A stretch of 64,000 nt of DNA from contig CAWCSF010000010.1 in assembly GCA_963798195.1 (NCBI GenBank), forward strand, positions 1,054,001 through 1,118,000, written 5' to 3'. Position numbers and translations under genes: made by a program. The notes under the pieces were generated by a model. It was not told the DNA's origin and searched no databases. It worked only from the letters and a program-made list of their open reading frames with translations. The DNA is from CAVSRC01 sp963798195 (lineage in GTDB: Bacteria > Pseudomonadota > Alphaproteobacteria > Rhizobiales > Kaistiaceae). Below are positions 62,717 through 64,000 of this stretch, piece by piece (position 1 is the first letter of the stretch; the number at the start of each line of letters is the position of its first letter).

Positions 62717-63798
62717 CGAGAGGCGACCGTTTCTGGAGTCACCTTCTGGCCGTCGAGCAGCGAATTGACGCCCGCGATGACAACCAGGTCACCCTTGTCG
62801 AGACCGGATTCGATGAAGACGGCGTCGCTATCATATCGCGAGACTTTGACCGGCTTGGCGTGCACCGTCTTGTCTGCGCTAACGATCCAGACCTCCGGCG
62901 AGGTGCCTGTCGTCAGCAGCGCAGTGGCCGGCAATTTTGTCAGCACGCCGCCCGCAACCTCGACGTGGCCGTTGACGAGCGCGCCCAGGCGAAACTGTGC
63001 CGGAGGGTTCGTCAGGCCGACGCGGACCGTATAGGTCCCGGTCGTGGGATCTGCGCCCGGTGAAATCTGACGCACGGCGCCGACCGCCTTGACCGACGGA
63101 TCCTGCTGCAAGGTGACGTCGACGGGGATGCCGACCTTCGCGGCAGTCGCGACGCGCGCCGAGACCGAAAAGACTGCATCGAGGTCCGCCGTCTGCGCGA
63201 TATCGACGATCATCTGGCCAGCTGAGATCACCTGCCCTGGATCGGCGCCGGTCTGGGTGATGGCGCCTGCCACGGGGGCCTTCAGGGTGGCATAGCCCAA
63301 CTGGCTCTGGGCAAGCCGCTCATTGGCTTGCGCGCTGGTGAGGTTGGCCTGGGCAGTCTGCAGCGCCTGCAGTGCCTGATTGTAGCTGTCCCGGGTGGTA
63401 ACGCCCTCCTCCAGCAGCTTCTTCATCGCTGCTTCCTTCGGCGCAGCCTGGTCCAGGCTTGCCTGTGCGGCGGCGACGGCGGCCTTGGCCGCGTCGAGCT
63501 GGTCCTGCAGATCGGCCGTGTCGAGGCTCGCGATCAGGTCGTCCAACTTCACGACGTCGCCGACGCCGACGCTGCGCGACGCCATGCGCCCCCCGACGAG
63601 GAAGCCGACGCTCGTGGTATTGCGTGCATCAATGGTGCCGCTGCCGTCTGCAACCAGCGGATAATCCTGTGGATCGGCTACGACGACAAGCGCGGTCCGA
63701 GGAGGAGCGGGCGTTTCCTCCTTCTTCTGGCAACCAGCCACGGCAAGCGAAAGAAGCACCATGACGGCAGGCGCGACCGTGCGCATCGGTGTCGGCAT
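62713..63798 (-). CDS. RND efflux periplasmic adaptor (membrane fusion) lipoprotein
   Basis: 361 residues from ATG 63798, or 357 from 63786, which better starts the signal sequence (MRTVAPAVMVLLSLAVAGC, lipobox cysteine). Half-motif GRMASRSVGVGDVVKLDDLIASLD, a coiled coil (residues about 95-165), LKAPVAGAITQTGADPGQVISAGQ, and the beta-barrel/membrane-proximal domains follow. Bridges the pump to an outer-membrane channel, for which no gene is in view. First gene of the two-gene pump operon. Confidence 0.93.
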   Translation of the reverse strand: MPTPMRTVAPAVMVLLSLAVAGCQKKEETPAPPRTALVVVADPQDYPLVADGSGTIDARNTTSVGFLVGGRMASRSVGVGDVVKLDDLIASLDTADLQDQLDAAKAAVAAAQASLDQAAPKEAAMKKLLEEGVTTRDSYNQALQALQTAQANLTSAQANERLAQSQLGYATLKAPVAGAITQTGADPGQVISAGQMIVDIAQTADLDAVFSVSARVATAAKVGIPVDVTLQQDPSVKAVGAVRQISPGADPTTGTYTVRVGLTNPPAQFRLGALVNGHVEVAGGVLTKLPATALLTTGTSPEVWIVSADKTVHAKPVKVSRYDSDAVFIESGLDKGDLVVIAGVNSLLDGQKVTPETVASR

Positions 63799-63979
63799 TA
63801 GGTCCCCCCTTGGCCGCAGAAAACCCTCAGTTCGCGCGAAAGTAGCTGGAACCCGCGACCCTGAAAACCCTGATGGAACCGATATCGCACGGATATTGGT
63901 CCGGCAGAAAGCGACGACCGAAAGCTTCTGCTGTCCGCTGGGACGAGCCGCAATCAGTAGATCAAGGAGGTTTGGAAAG

Positions 63980-63997
63980 ACTGGCGGGAGCGACGGG
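63980..63997. repeat. Right copy of the 18-bp repeat flanking the pump operon
   Basis: Identical to 59547-59564 and in the same orientation. It includes the 3' end of the tRNA gene below. About 180 bases separate it from the pump adaptor gene; that gap has no gene. Confidence 0.7.
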
Positions 63998-64000
63998 GCT
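63982..64000 (-). tRNA. 3' end of a tRNA gene cut by the window edge, probably tRNA-Asp
   Basis: Read on the minus strand: AGCCCCGTCGCTCCCGCCA, i.e. the end of a T loop and T stem (CCCGT), acceptor strand CGCTCCC, discriminator G and encoded CCA. G73 points to tRNA-Asp; the anticodon is outside the window. The body would run to the right. Confidence 0.55.

Noticed and set aside
63849..63861. A second tRNA-like fragment (GGAACCCGCGACC)
   Set aside because: Only 13 bases resemble a T-arm region, with no neighbouring acceptor or anticodon stem.

Overview
The window is a GC-rich stretch of an alphaproteobacterial chromosome, most likely of the Hyphomicrobiales (Rhizobiales). This rests on gene order rather than a database match: gyrA-coaD-two cyclophilins-queA-tgt, and nuoA-N-birA-rnj-mce-DUF1467-proS-lolC-lolD. 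Other lineage marks are the alpha-type short ProS, a GTTC-N7-GTTC SOS box by ssb, and a NuoE with a C-terminal extension. No plasmid, phage, CRISPR or transposase genes were seen.

Layout. 1-9.2 kb: 5' half of glmU, ccdA, an SH3-like protein, DUF4239, moaA, a PanE-like reductase / oxalate-CoA-ligase-type synthetase / FAH-family cluster, an MFS carrier and tRNA-Lys. 9.3-19.2 kb: translation, tRNA-modification and folding genes (tgt, queA, ppiB, ppiA, coaD, gyrA) with small secreted proteins. 19.7-25.2 kb: acetamidase/formamidase, a cold-shock gene with promoter and terminator, a DUF2157/GDYXXLXY membrane pair, marC, ssb, and a small zinc-ribbon gene next to SOS-type and FNR/FixK-type boxes. 25.2-37.5 kb: the end-joining genes ligD and ku, both on the minus strand, separated by about 8.8 kb that is almost entirely plus-strand glycan genes. 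These are gmd, fcl, a lipoprotein, three glycosyltransferases, an unrecognised three-part 471-residue protein, a GT10-type fucosyltransferase and a nucleotidyltransferase-fold protein. 37.7-44.7 kb: lolD, lolC, proS, a probable small plus-strand unit with its own terminator, DUF1467, mce, RNase J and birA. 44.7-59.3 kb: the complete 14-gene complex I operon. 59.6-63.8 kb: an RND efflux pump and its adaptor, lying between two copies of an 18-bp sequence that matches the 3' end of a tRNA gene entering at the right edge.

How it works together. Most of the window is housekeeping: respiration, lipoprotein sorting, tRNA charging and queuosine, DNA supercoiling and repair. The accessory material is the fucose/glycan block between ligD and ku, and the efflux-pump islet. 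Gmd and Fcl would make GDP-L-fucose, the GT10 enzyme would transfer it, and the other transferases would build or decorate the acceptor. The 471-residue protein and the nucleotidyltransferase-fold protein have no function I can assign and are the best candidates for something undescribed.

Sequence quality. Eleven genes carry fourteen apparent frameshifts. Every one is repaired by removing a single base, and the repaired proteins have normal family lengths. Nine lie in the first 8.3 kb. Because gyrA, coaD, lolC and nuoF are affected, I read these as sequencing or assembly insertions, not pseudogenes, and annotate the genes across them.
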